Below, piece by piece: positions 7,782 to 15,016 of a DNA stretch of 22,967 nt. The position numbers were made by a program, and so were the translations under genes. Below the pieces are notes generated by a model. That model was not told the origin of the DNA and did not search any database. It saw only the letters and a list, made by a program, of their open reading frames with translations. Position 1 is the stretch's first letter. Every line of letters starts with the position of its first letter. Source of the stretch: a virus; the IMG/VR virus record IMGVR_UViG_3300045950_000327, positions 1 to 22,967 of that record; one strand, 5' to 3'.

Positions 7782-8609
7782 ATGAAGCTCTCCGACACCC
7801 AGCGGATCATCCTCAGCCAGGCGAGCCAGCGCGACGACCGCCTGGCGATCCCGCCCGAGCGTCTGCCTGCCGCGGCGCGGCAGACGGTGGCGAAGTCCCT
7901 GATCAAGCAGGGGCTGGTGAGCGACGAGCACGCCAGCGCCTGCAACGCGCGCGACGCCTGGCAGATCGACGGCCAGACCTGGCTGCTGCGGATCACCGAG
8001 GCGGGGCTCCGCGCCATCGGCGTCACGCCCGAGGGCGAGGCGGAGGAGGTCGAGGACACCGAGCCCTCCACGGTTGCCGACACGGCGCCGACGGGCGGGG
8101 AGGACACGCCGCCGCACGACACCCCCGCGGGTAATGCCGAGGCGGCCCTCTACCCCACCCGGACGGAGGAGGTGGCGCTGCTGGACCGGGCCCTCGCCAC
8201 GCCGCGCCCGGCGCGCAACGTCACGCTGCGGGAGGTCGCGCAGCGCGTCCTCGATGCCTGGGACGACGAGGGGAACCAGCGCACCGACCTGCCCGGCGCG
8301 ATCGACGCCCTGCGCGCCGCGCTGGAGACGAAGCCGGGCCGGCTGACCCGCGAGCCGGGAGCGCCGCGCAAGCCGCGCGAGGGCACGAAGCAGGAGACGG
8401 TGCTGGCGATGCTCCGCCGTGAGGAGGGCGCGACCATCGCGCAGATCTGCGAGGCGACAGGCTGGCAGCAGCACACCGTGCGCGGGTTCTTCGCCGGCCT
8501 GAAGAAGCGCCAGGGGATCACCGTGATCGCCGCCGAGCGCATCCGCCAGGTCGGACCGAACAAGGAAGGCGCCCGCGGCTCCTACAGCATCTACAAGGTC
8601 GCCGACTGA
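7782..8609 (+). CDS. DUF3489 domain-containing protein
   Basis: The 275-residue protein begins with the N-terminal segment usual for this family (MKLSDTQRIILSQASQRDD) and ends with the DUF3489 domain. That domain is a winged-helix-like fold (TKQETVLAMLRREEGATIAQ, ICEATGWQQHTVRGFFAGL, then GSYSIYKV). An acidic, low-complexity linker occupies ~85-130 and a helical region ~130-195. The family is found in mobile elements of proteobacteria and is presumed DNA-binding; its biochemical role is not established to my knowledge. The start is supported by AGGAG seven bases upstream. It is one of few plus-strand genes among leftward phage genes and has its own leader hairpin and a downstream inverted repeat, so it is probably an independent unit. 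Confidence 0.85.
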   Translation: MKLSDTQRIILSQASQRDDRLAIPPERLPAAARQTVAKSLIKQGLVSDEHASACNARDAWQIDGQTWLLRITEAGLRAIGVTPEGEAEEVEDTEPSTVADTAPTGGEDTPPHDTPAGNAEAALYPTRTEEVALLDRALATPRPARNVTLREVAQRVLDAWDDEGNQRTDLPGAIDALRAALETKPGRLTREPGAPRKPREGTKQETVLAMLRREEGATIAQICEATGWQQHTVRGFFAGLKKRQGITVIAAERIRQVGPNKEGARGSYSIYKVAD

Positions 8610-8649
8610 GGTGGGATAGCTGGGCGTTCCCGACCTCGAAATGTTCTCC

Positions 8650-8692
8650 CGAAGGGGCAGGGTTCTGCACCTTCGGGGCGGAATTCTGCCCC
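8650..8692 (+). terminator. Nested inverted repeats between convergent genes
   Basis: CGAAGG (8650-8655) pairs with CCTTCG (8670-8675), and alternatively GGGGCAG (8654-8660) pairs with CTGCCCC (8686-8692). The two stems are mutually exclusive. They lie 41 bases after the DUF3489 stop and 59 bases before the stop of the convergent DUF1810 gene, a natural place for a bidirectional terminator. No long T-run is present, as is common in GC-rich genomes, so function is inferred from position. Confidence 0.45.
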
Positions 8693-8750
8693 CAGAACAA
8701 GGGGCGAACTGGCATGGACGCGCGACGTGGGACCGTCGCCGCGCCACATA

Positions 8751-9179
8751 TCACTCCGCCGTCAGCAGCTCCGTCGTGCGCTCGTCCGGCGCGCCCCCGT
8801 AATACTGAGCGATGACCGTATTGAAGGTCGGTGTGTCCGGGGCGGCCGTCGCGAACAACGTCATGCAGGAGCGGAGCTTCATGTCGTCAGGACTGCCGAA
8901 GATGTCGTGCGCGGACCGTCCCTGCACTGCCAGCACCAATTCCGCGCACTCGGTGAGCCGCGGCCCCAGCACTGGATGGGCCATGTAAGCTCGCGCCTCC
9001 GCCAGGGAGGAGATGCCGTAGTGCTGCGCCGTCGCGCTGCGTCCGAGCGCGCGCAACTGTGGAAACACGAACCACATCCAGTGCGTGCGCTTTCGGCCGG
9101 CGCGCAATTCGCGACGGACATCGTCCATCACGGCATCCTGCGCCTGGACGAAGCGCTCGAGGTCGAAGGGATCTGCCAT
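8751..9179 (-). CDS. DUF1810 domain-containing protein
   Basis: The 142-residue protein matches the DUF1810 family over its whole length: N-terminal FDLERFVQAQDAVMDDVRREL, then KRTHWMWFVFPQLRALGRS, AQHYGISSLAEARAYMAHP and the conserved DDMKLRSCMTLF. Members are small stand-alone cytoplasmic proteins of unknown reaction. The strongly conserved HWMWFVFPQ segment suggests a ligand-binding or catalytic site, but I do not assign one. It begins 42 bases after the stop of a DNA methyltransferase gene on the same strand, so it is probably the last gene of that operon. Its presence in a phage context may be accidental cargo or may indicate a link to nucleic-acid modification. Confidence 0.85.
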   Translation of the reverse strand: MADPFDLERFVQAQDAVMDDVRRELRAGRKRTHWMWFVFPQLRALGRSATAQHYGISSLAEARAYMAHPVLGPRLTECAELVLAVQGRSAHDIFGSPDDMKLRSCMTLFATAAPDTPTFNTVIAQYYGGAPDERTTELLTAE

Positions 9180-9221
9180 CGCCCTGCAGACTACATGCGC
9201 GCCCGGGTCCTCCGCACATCA

Positions 9222-10490
9222 TTATGCTGCGCACGCCACCCCACGAGCGGCAGCGACATCGTCGAATACCCGATCCTCGCCGGCCAGCACCGCCGCCTTG
9301 CCCGTCAGCGCCTGCCAGCGCAGAACGGCCACGTCGACGTAGCGCGGATCGAGCTCCATCGCGGCGCAGATGCGGCCCGTGGTCTCGGCTGCGATGATGG
9401 TGCTGCCGCTGCCGCAGAAGGGCTCATAGATGGATTCGCCGACCGCGCTGTTGTTGACCATCGGCCGGCGCATGCACTCGACCGGCTTCTGCGTGCCGTG
9501 CACGGTGGCCGCATCCTCATCGCCGCCGTTGGAGATCGCCCACAGCGTCGCCTGGTCGCGCGCACCCTGCCAATGGCCCGTCGCGCCTTTTCGCACGGCA
9601 TAGAGGCAGGGCTCGTGCTGCCAATGGTAGTCCCCGCGCCCCAGCACAAAGCGCGATTTCGCCCAAACGATCTGGCTCCGCACCGCGAAGCCGGCCGCCT
9701 CGAGGCTCTCGATGACGGTGCGCGCATGCACGCCCGCATGCCAGACATAGGCGACGTCACCAGGGAATAGGGCCCAGGCGGCGCGCCAATCGGCACGATC
9801 GTCATTCGCCACCTTGCCGGTGCGCATCGTCGCCGAGACGCCGGCCTCGTTCCGCCATTCCGGATCATAGTTCACGCCATAGGGCGGGTCGGTCACCATC
9901 AGATGCGGCCGCGCGCCGTCGAGCAGCCGAGCAACATCTGACGCGCTGGTGCTGTCGCCGCAGAGCAGGCGATGCGGTCCGAGCAGCCAGAGGTCACCGG
10001 GGCGCGTGACGGGCGCTACCGGTGGCTCCGGCGCCGGAGCGTCGGGATCGCCACCCGCCGTCCCTGGTGCCTCGCGCGCCGCATCGACCAGCAGTCGATC
10101 CAGCATCGCCCCATCGAAGCCGATCAGCCCGAGATCGAACTCCTCGGTGCGCAATGCGCGCAGCTCGGCTGCCAGGAGGCTCTCGTCCCAGGTCGAATTC
10201 AGCGCCAGCTGGTTGTCCGCGAGGCGATAGGCTCGCACCTGCGCTTCGGTGAGATGGCCGAGGCGGATGGCCGGGATCTCCTGCAGCCCGAGCGCCTTCG
10301 CAGCGAGAACCCGGCCGTGCCCTGCGATCAGGACCCCGGCGTCGTCGACCAGCACCGGCACGTTGAAGCCGAATTCGGCGATCGAGGCGGCGAGTTGCGC
10401 CACCTGCTCGGTCGGGTGCAGCCGGGCGTTCGCCGCATAGGGCGCGAGGGCGGCAACCGGCATCGTCTCGACGCGAAGGTCAGGCTGCAT
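9222..10490 (-). CDS. ParB-N / DNA N6-adenine methyltransferase fusion (DPPY type)
   Basis: The 422-residue protein has an N-terminal ParB/Srx-like domain (residues ~5-100, with IAGHGRVLAAKALGL at 55-69) and a conserved helical connector to ~135. A Pro/Ala linker (~140-163) leads to a beta-class amino-methyltransferase. Motif IV DPPYGVNYDPEW starts at 201 and the AdoMet-binding motif I EPFCGSGST is at 356-364, with the target-recognition part between them. DPPY is usual for N6-adenine enzymes. No restriction endonuclease is adjacent, so it is an orphan. Fusions of this kind are common in alphaproteobacterial prophages, where they methylate phage or host DNA. It overlaps the preceding paralogue by 11 bases and probably shares its transcript. 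The ParB-like part may steer the enzyme to particular DNA sites. Confidence 0.88.
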   Translation of the reverse strand: MQPDLRVETMPVAALAPYAANARLHPTEQVAQLAASIAEFGFNVPVLVDDAGVLIAGHGRVLAAKALGLQEIPAIRLGHLTEAQVRAYRLADNQLALNSTWDESLLAAELRALRTEEFDLGLIGFDGAMLDRLLVDAAREAPGTAGGDPDAPAPEPPVAPVTRPGDLWLLGPHRLLCGDSTSASDVARLLDGARPHLMVTDPPYGVNYDPEWRNEAGVSATMRTGKVANDDRADWRAAWALFPGDVAYVWHAGVHARTVIESLEAAGFAVRSQIVWAKSRFVLGRGDYHWQHEPCLYAVRKGATGHWQGARDQATLWAISNGGDEDAATVHGTQKPVECMRRPMVNNSAVGESIYEPFCGSGSTIIAAETTGRICAAMELDPRYVDVAVLRWQALTGKAAVLAGEDRVFDDVAAARGVACAA

Positions 10491-11949
10491 TCGCCGTGAC
10501 CTCCGGTGCCCGCTCGGCGGCGACCGCGTCGTAGCCGCGTCCGTCGCCGTCCAGCGTGACGCTTAGCTCGGGGAACAGCACGCGGTAGCGCGCGATGGCG
10601 AGGTCGATATAGGCAGGCGCGAGTTCGATCGCCCGCACGTTCCGGCCCGTCCGCTGCCCCGCGAGGATGGTGGTGCCGGACCCGGCGAAGGGCTCGAACA
10701 CGGCGTCACCGAGATTGGCGTAGGTCTGCAGGAGCAGTTCTGGCAGCGCCACCGGGAACACTGCCGGATGCTCGGTCTCGATCCCCCGGCCCTTGTGCCG
10801 CGTGATGCGCAGCACGGCGTCCGGGATGCGCATCTCCTGCACCGGCAGCCCGGCATGGGTGTAGGCCTTTACCTCGCCATCCGCGGCGCGCAGCCCGCTG
10901 CCCTTGTTCTCCGTCCCCGCCCATTTGCAGGGGATGATCTTGTTCGGCTGGCGGGACTTCCGGTTGAAGTGGAACACCAGCTCGAAGGCCGGCGCGAGGC
11001 GGCCGTTCCAGTCGCCCGGCAGTCCGGGGCCCTGGTCCCAGGCGTACAGCCCGAAGCGCCGCCAGCCCTGCGCGCGCATCCATTCCGCCCAGCCCTGCCA
11101 ATAGGGCTGCCATTCCCCATCGCGGTGGATCAGGCCCAGGTTGACCAGCGCCTGGCCGTCCTCCGCGAGGATGGCGGGAAGGTGCTGGAACACCCCCTGC
11201 ATCAGCGCGTCCCAATCCGAGATACCGCCGGTGGTGTAGGCGCGCTGGTTGCCATAGGGCGGGGAGGTGAGGAGCAGCGTCGCACGCTCGTCGCCGATGA
11301 CGCGGGCGACCGCCGCAGGGTCAGTGCTGTCGCCACAGAGCAGGCGATGCTCGCCGAGCAACCAGAGGTCGCCGGGGCGGGTGACGACCTGACGCGGCGC
11401 TTCGGGTTCCGCGTCGGCGGGATCCGGCTCGCTATCGGTCCCCGGATCGGCGGCCGGGTTGCCAGCGGCAGGCTCGGCACCGCGGGCAACCGCCGGGGTG
11501 GCAACGTTGCCAGTTTCGGTTTCCAGTCCCGCCAGCAGCCGGTCGATCTCGGTGCCATCGAAGCCGGTGAGCGCAAGGTCGATGCTGCCCATCTCCTGCA
11601 GCTTGGCGACCTCGGCGGCGAGCAGCGCCTCGTCCCAGCCAGCATTCAGCGCAATGCGGTTGTCCGCCAGCCGATAGGCGGCCTTCTGGGCTTCTGTCAG
11701 GCCGGCGCGGACGATGGTGGGGACGACGTCGAGGCCGAGCGACTGCGCGGCCAGCAACCGACCGTGGCCAGCGATGATCTCGCCGCGCTCGTCGACCAGC
11801 ACGGGCGCGACGAACCCGAACTCGAGGATGCTCGCCGCGATCTGCGCCACCTGCTCGGCGGAATGCGTGCGCGCATTCCCGGTATAGGGCAGCAGCGAGG
11901 CGACCGCGCGCGCCTCAACGGCGCTCGCAGCCCATGGGGTCTGGAGCAT
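10480..11949 (-). CDS. ParB-N / DNA methyltransferase fusion (SPPY type, probable N4-cytosine)
   Basis: The 489-residue protein is a clear paralogue of the next gene. Its ParB-like domain (IAGHGRLLAAQSLGL at 59-73) and connector (AYRLADNRIALNAGWDEALL at 91-110) align without gaps. The linker is longer and acidic (~140-186). The catalytic motif is TSPPYG (228-233) and the AdoMet motif is EPFAGSGTT (419-427), so it is also beta-class, but SPPY favours N4-cytosine methylation. The target region between these motifs is unlike that of its neighbour, implying a different recognition sequence. It is the first gene of the three-gene leftward set (this gene, the DPPY paralogue, DUF1810). Three TGGCAAC repeats lie 39-62 bases upstream of its start. 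Confidence 0.88.
   Translation of the reverse strand: MLQTPWAASAVEARAVASLLPYTGNARTHSAEQVAQIAASILEFGFVAPVLVDERGEIIAGHGRLLAAQSLGLDVVPTIVRAGLTEAQKAAYRLADNRIALNAGWDEALLAAEVAKLQEMGSIDLALTGFDGTEIDRLLAGLETETGNVATPAVARGAEPAAGNPAADPGTDSEPDPADAEPEAPRQVVTRPGDLWLLGEHRLLCGDSTDPAAVARVIGDERATLLLTSPPYGNQRAYTTGGISDWDALMQGVFQHLPAILAEDGQALVNLGLIHRDGEWQPYWQGWAEWMRAQGWRRFGLYAWDQGPGLPGDWNGRLAPAFELVFHFNRKSRQPNKIIPCKWAGTENKGSGLRAADGEVKAYTHAGLPVQEMRIPDAVLRITRHKGRGIETEHPAVFPVALPELLLQTYANLGDAVFEPFAGSGTTILAGQRTGRNVRAIELAPAYIDLAIARYRVLFPELSVTLDGDGRGYDAVAAERAPEVTANAA
11499..11512. repeat. 14-bp perfect palindrome inside the SPPY methyltransferase gene
   Basis: TGGCAACGTTGCCA reads identically on both strands and lies in the linker-coding part of the gene, where amino-acid constraint is low. 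Its half-site TGGCAAC is the same heptamer that is repeated three times just upstream of the gene and also occurs in inverse orientation at 11458-11464. It may be a secondary operator, a recognition site, or chance. Confidence 0.35.
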
Positions 11950-12560
11950 CGGAACCTGCGTGATGTTCGAATGGAGAGCGCCGCGGTTGGCAACCTGGCA
12001 ACGCTGGCAACCTGGAAATCGGGGCTGACACTAGCCGCCTTGCGCGCTTCCGCCCCCCGCATACGCCGGGCCAAGGAAGGAACCATCGGCTCGCGAGCCA
12101 CGCTGCGGATTGTCTAGCTGCGTGGCTCGTTCGCCACCGCAGTGTCGGCGCATCTCCTCGACGTTCCGCAGACCTAGCACCAGCGATTCACGTGCCGCCA
12201 CGGGGTGAATTGTAACAGCGTCAGCGGGCATCCGAGCGAAGCTAACTGCGGCGTCGTCGCCGACGCGTTCAGCGCGTGGGCAGCGTGGCGAGGCTGGCTT
12301 GAGGCTGCAGGCTAATCTGCGCGTTCGAGCATAAGCCAAAGGCTGACAGGAGAGTGAGATCGGACTGACCGACTGATCGCGTGGCTTGCGGGGGCCTGTT
12401 GGCGCCCACGCCGAAGGAGGGCGGCGCTGTGGCATGCCTGCTCCAACTACCACATCGTTCTCGGCGTTCCCTGCGGGGAGCGCTATCGGGATGCGCTGCG
12501 CGGAAGCGCAGGTCCGGCAAGGCGCCGCGCTGGTCCGCCGCACCCGCCGGCCGAACGGGC
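11950..12560. other. 611-bp intergenic region without a supported gene
   Basis: The part nearest 11950 should contain the promoter of the leftward methyltransferase operon, including the TGGCAAC repeats. The remainder (about 12020-12560) is less GC-biased, has no frame with phage-like codon use and no recognisable tRNA. A short plus-strand stretch around 12428-12500 reads WHACSNYHIVLGVPCGERYR in one frame but has no credible start or family match. The region separates the phage methyltransferase genes from the LysR/LysE pair and may be a scar of cargo insertion. Confidence 0.5.
11988..12011 (+). repeat. Three tandem TGGCAAC repeats upstream of the methyltransferase operon
   Basis: Exact TGGCAAC copies start at 11988, 11996 and 12005 (spacings 8 and 9 bases). 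They lie 39-62 bases upstream of the methyltransferase ATG at 11949, where a promoter and operator are expected. Same-strand copies at near-constant spacing suggest binding of a repeating DNA-binding protein; the ParB-like domain encoded downstream is an obvious but untested candidate. Confidence 0.45.
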
Positions 12561-13490
12561 TCAGCGCCGTGCGCGCTTGGTGGGTCCGCCGCCCTGTACC
12601 AGGCTGCCGCGCGCCGCCGCCAGCACCTCCTCCGTCAGCGCCGCCAGCAGCCCCGCGCCGAGCCGCGCATGCTGCCAGTGCAGCGCGACATCCAGCCGTT
12701 GGCCGGGCACCAGCTCCACCAGCCGGCCGGCCGCTAGGTGCTCAGCGACGAGCGGCAGCGGGTTCATCGCCCAGCCAAGGCCTACCAGGACTCCATCCAG
12801 GAAGCCCTGCGTGGCGGGCACCCAGTGCACCGGCGCCTCGAGCGACGCGATCCCCAGCGCCTCCCGCGCCCAGCGGGCCTGCAGCCCGTCGCGCCGGTCG
12901 AAGCGCAGCATCGGCGCCCGCGCCAGTGCGCCCGGCTCCACCCCGCCGGGCAAGTGGCGGCGCAGGAAAGCGGGGCTCGCCACCGCGGCGTAGCGCAGCG
13001 CGCCGAGCGGGACGGTGCGGCAGCCCTGGACCGACGCGGGATCGGCCGTCACCGCGGCCAGCACCGCCCCGGAGCGCAGGCGGTCGGCGGTGTGGCCCTC
13101 ATCCTCAACCACAAGGTCGAGCTGCGCGCCGCTGCGCTCCGCGAAGCGGGCGGCGGCGGGCAGGAACCAGGTGCCGAGGCTGTCGGCGTTCACCGCGACG
13201 CGCAGGGCGGCCGGGCCATGTAACCCGGCGGCGAGGGCGGGCATCGCAGCAGCAAGCTCGCCCTCCAGCAGCCGCACCTGCTCGGCATGGGCACAGAGCT
13301 TCGCCCCGGCTTCGGTCGGCACCGGCGGCTGGCCGCGCACCACCAGCACGGCGCCCAGCCGCTCCTCCAGCGCGCGGACGCGCTGCGACACGGCGGAGGG
13401 CGTGACGCCGAGAACCGCGGCCGCGCGCTCGAAGCCACCTTCGCGGATGACGGCCGCAAGCGCGGCCAAGGCAGGGTAGTCGAGGGACAT
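12561..13490 (-). CDS. LysR-family regulator, ArgP/LysG type
   Basis: The 309-residue protein has an N-terminal winged helix of the ArgP (IciA)/LysG subfamily (LDYPALAALAAVIREGGFER, then AAAVLGVTPSAVSQRVRALE at ~22-41). An effector-binding domain follows, with typical elements (LRVAVNADSLGTWFLPAAAR, then GCRTVPLGALRYAAVASPAF). The ATG at 13490 begins MSLDYP, where family members normally start; an ATG two codons upstream is possible. ArgP/LysG regulators sense lysine or arginine and activate a divergent LysE/ArgO exporter, which is exactly the neighbour here, 69 bases away. The ~20 C-terminal residues are a basic extension. It is not a phage family and is probably cargo or inserted host DNA. 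Confidence 0.88.
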   Translation of the reverse strand: MSLDYPALAALAAVIREGGFERAAAVLGVTPSAVSQRVRALEERLGAVLVVRGQPPVPTEAGAKLCAHAEQVRLLEGELAAAMPALAAGLHGPAALRVAVNADSLGTWFLPAAARFAERSGAQLDLVVEDEGHTADRLRSGAVLAAVTADPASVQGCRTVPLGALRYAAVASPAFLRRHLPGGVEPGALARAPMLRFDRRDGLQARWAREALGIASLEAPVHWVPATQGFLDGVLVGLGWAMNPLPLVAEHLAAGRLVELVPGQRLDVALHWQHARLGAGLLAALTEEVLAAARGSLVQGGGPTKRARR

Positions 13491-13559
13491 AAGCATGGCT
13501 TCATATCTGTTAGAAAAATAAGCTAGCCTACATCGCCGGGGAATGCCAGGACAACCGCC
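13491..13559. promoter_or_regulatory. Divergent lysR-lysE promoter region
   Basis: The 69-bp gap between the divergent regulator and exporter genes contains an AT-rich core (CATATCTGTTAGAAAAATAA at about 13502-13521) that stands out in GC-rich surroundings. By analogy with lysG-lysE and argP-argO pairs it should hold the exporter promoter, the regulator promoter and the LysR-type binding site. The exporter has AGGA eight bases before its ATG. I could not define a clean T-N11-A dyad, so the operator itself is not placed. Confidence 0.6.
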
Positions 13560-14183
13560 ATGATCGACCCCGGCGCCTTCCTCAACGGCTTCGCCCTCTC
13601 CGCCGCGCTGATCGTCGCGATCGGCGCCCAGAACGCCTTCGTCCTGCGCCAGGGGCTGCGGCGCGAGCATGTCGGGCCGGTCGTGGCCTTCTGCGCGCTA
13701 GCCGACGTTGCGCTGATGGGAGCCGGCGTTGCAGGCCTCGGCGCGGCGCTCGATCGGCTGCCGGGGCTGGCGGCAGCGCTGACACTGGGCGGCGCGCTCT
13801 TCCTCGGCTGGTACGGGATCTCGGCGCTGCGCCGCGCCGCCCGTCCGGCCAAGGGCCTCGACGCGGAGGGACGCGGGGAGGCGCTGTCGCTCGGCGCGGC
13901 GCTGGCGCGCACCGCCGGGTTCACTCTACTGAACCCGCATGTCTATCTCGACACCGTGCTCCTGGTCGGCGTGGTGGGTGCATCGCAGCCGTCTGGGGGG
14001 CAGCCCGCATTCGTGGCCGGCGCGGGGCTGGCCAGCGCGCTTTGGTTCGCGCTTCTCGGCTATGGTGCGCGGCTACTTGCGCCGCTGTTCCGCCGGCCCG
14101 CCGCTTGGCGCCTGCTGGACGGGCTAGTTGGCGCGACGATGCTGGCGCTCGCTGCCGGCCTGGTCGCGCATGGGCTGGGCTGA
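13560..14183 (+). CDS. LysE/ArgO-family amino-acid exporter
   Basis: The 207-residue inner-membrane protein has the family's usual length and six predicted hydrophobic segments. The N-terminal signature GFALSAALIVAIGAQNAFVL contains the conserved GAQNAFVLRQG motif of LysE/ArgO (RhtB/LysE superfamily). The central NPHVYLDTVLLVG matches the conserved NPHxYLD motif. Members export basic amino acids, typically lysine or arginine, using the proton gradient. Pairing with a divergent ArgP/LysG-type regulator supports induction by the exported amino acid. Codon use is like that of the phage genes. It converges on the phage genes to the right with a strong inverted repeat between them. Exact substrate is not visible in the sequence. 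Confidence 0.9.
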   Translation: MIDPGAFLNGFALSAALIVAIGAQNAFVLRQGLRREHVGPVVAFCALADVALMGAGVAGLGAALDRLPGLAAALTLGGALFLGWYGISALRRAARPAKGLDAEGRGEALSLGAALARTAGFTLLNPHVYLDTVLLVGVVGASQPSGGQPAFVAGAGLASALWFALLGYGARLLAPLFRRPAAWRLLDGLVGATMLALAAGLVAHGLG

Positions 14184-14244
14184 CCCTTCCTTCTGCTTCC
14201 CCCGACTCCATGTCCCGTCGTCGGCGCTGAGTGAGGCAGCCCAA

Positions 14245-14270
14245 TCACGCCGCGCGCTGCCGCGGCGTGA
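14245..14270. terminator. Perfect 10-bp inverted repeat overlapping a stop codon
   Basis: TCACGCCGCG and CGCGGCGTGA pair perfectly around the loop CGCTGC. One arm contains the TGA stop of the leftward gene ending at 14245, and the repeat lies 61 bases past the convergent LysE stop. Its symmetry and position suggest a bidirectional terminator or an mRNA 3'-end stabiliser. No T-run follows on either strand. It also encodes the last residues of the leftward protein. Confidence 0.5.
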
Positions 14271-14799
14271 GCCCGAAGTGCATTGCCAGCGTCCCGAGTG
14301 CCGCTACGAGAATGCCCTGCGCCACCGGCCCGTGTACCGGCCGCCCCGCCCAGCCCTGGCGCATCGCCCATTCCCGCACCGAGAACTCCAGCCCGATGAC
14401 GAACCAGGCGCAGGAGCCGCCGGGGCTGTCGTGACCCCCGAGCGCGTCCAGCGCCGCCGCGATCCTACAGCGGGCATCGAGCTGCAGCGTCGAGAGCATG
14501 TCCTTGCCGGCGCCTGGGATGCGAAGCAGCTGCGACGTCGCCATGCCGTCGAAGCAGGCGATGCGGAACAGCCTGCGGAAGATCTCCGCCGCCTCGTGCA
14601 TCTCCGGCGTGATGGTGCCGTTCGCGAGCATCAGCCCGAGCGTGTCCGCCGCGCGGCGGTGCAGCACAGGCGTGCCGGTCTCCGGGTCCGCCTCGCGGAT
14701 CGGCTCGGAGAAGCCGCCGTGCTGCAGCCGCCACTTCGAGGGCCTGGACAGATCCTCGCCGACCGCGCCGCCGCGCCTTGCCTTGCGCCTACCGGCCAT
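14245..14799 (-). CDS. Phage-associated protein resembling DUF6456 (184 aa)
   Basis: I chose the ATG at 14799 because GGAGG lies eight bases upstream; an ATG at 14805 is too close to it. The protein has a basic N-terminus (MAGRRKARRGG) and a helical core with well-formed motifs (HEAAEIFRRLFRIACFDGMA, LSTLQLDARCRIAAALDALG, EFSVREWAMRQGWAGRPVHG). Its C-terminus GILVAALGTLAMHFGL resembles the DUF6456 ending found in alphaproteobacterial regulators, though I hold this only tentatively. It is the last gene of an operon with the RuvC-like resolvase and overlaps the 75-residue gene by 11 bases. A DNA-linked accessory function in replication or late regulation is plausible but unproven. Confidence 0.65.
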   Translation of the reverse strand: MAGRRKARRGGAVGEDLSRPSKWRLQHGGFSEPIREADPETGTPVLHRRAADTLGLMLANGTITPEMHEAAEIFRRLFRIACFDGMATSQLLRIPGAGKDMLSTLQLDARCRIAAALDALGGHDSPGGSCAWFVIGLEFSVREWAMRQGWAGRPVHGPVAQGILVAALGTLAMHFGLTPRQRAA

Positions 14800-15016
14800 G
14801 ACCATGTCCTCCCTGCCGCTGTCCCCAGCGGCGGTTGGCCTCGTTGGTGATCGCCTGGCGCAGCCAGGGGTCGGCGATCTCGTCCACCGACAGGGCGGCG
14901 ACGCCGTGGCGGTGCCAGGCCGCGGCACGCATGGCGGTGAGCTCGGCCTCGGTGGTCGGGCTGCGCAGCCGGGCGAGCGGGCTGCGCGCGAGAATGGGTG
15001 CGCCGGGGAGGCTCAT
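14789..15016 (-). CDS. Small phage protein (75 aa)
   Basis: The ATG at 15016 overlaps the resolvase stop (ATGA) and the stop overlaps the next gene, so it is translationally coupled on both sides, good evidence that it is real. The core reads AAAWHRHGVAALSVDEIADP and WLRQAITNEANRRWGQR, a compact helical protein with conserved-looking Trp residues. The C-terminus is Gly/His/Arg-rich. I know of no named family. Similar short proteins accompany RuvC-like genes in related prophages as far as I recall, but that is not verifiable here. Confidence 0.65.
   Translation of the reverse strand: MSLPGAPILARSPLARLRSPTTEAELTAMRAAAWHRHGVAALSVDEIADPWLRQAITNEANRRWGQRQGGHGHGR

Noticed and set aside
8695-8709. 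Second GAAC-N7-GAAC match to the LexA box pattern
   Set aside because: It lies between two convergent genes, overlapping a terminator-like region, not upstream of any gene. About one chance match is possible in a window of this size.
10768-12117. 449-codon plus-strand open frame opposite the SPPY methyltransferase
   Set aside because: Antisense shadow; the minus strand encodes clear methyltransferase motifs across the same bases.
12428-12500. Short peptide WHACSNYHIVLGVPCGERYR as a possible transposase remnant
   Set aside because: The resemblance to IS200-like starts is superficial; key His-containing motifs are absent and there are no terminal repeats.
12031-12543. 170-codon minus-strand frame in the 611-bp gap
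   Set aside because: No ribosome site, irregular codon use, cysteine/arginine/proline-rich composition and no family resemblance. Possible debris but not supportable as a gene.
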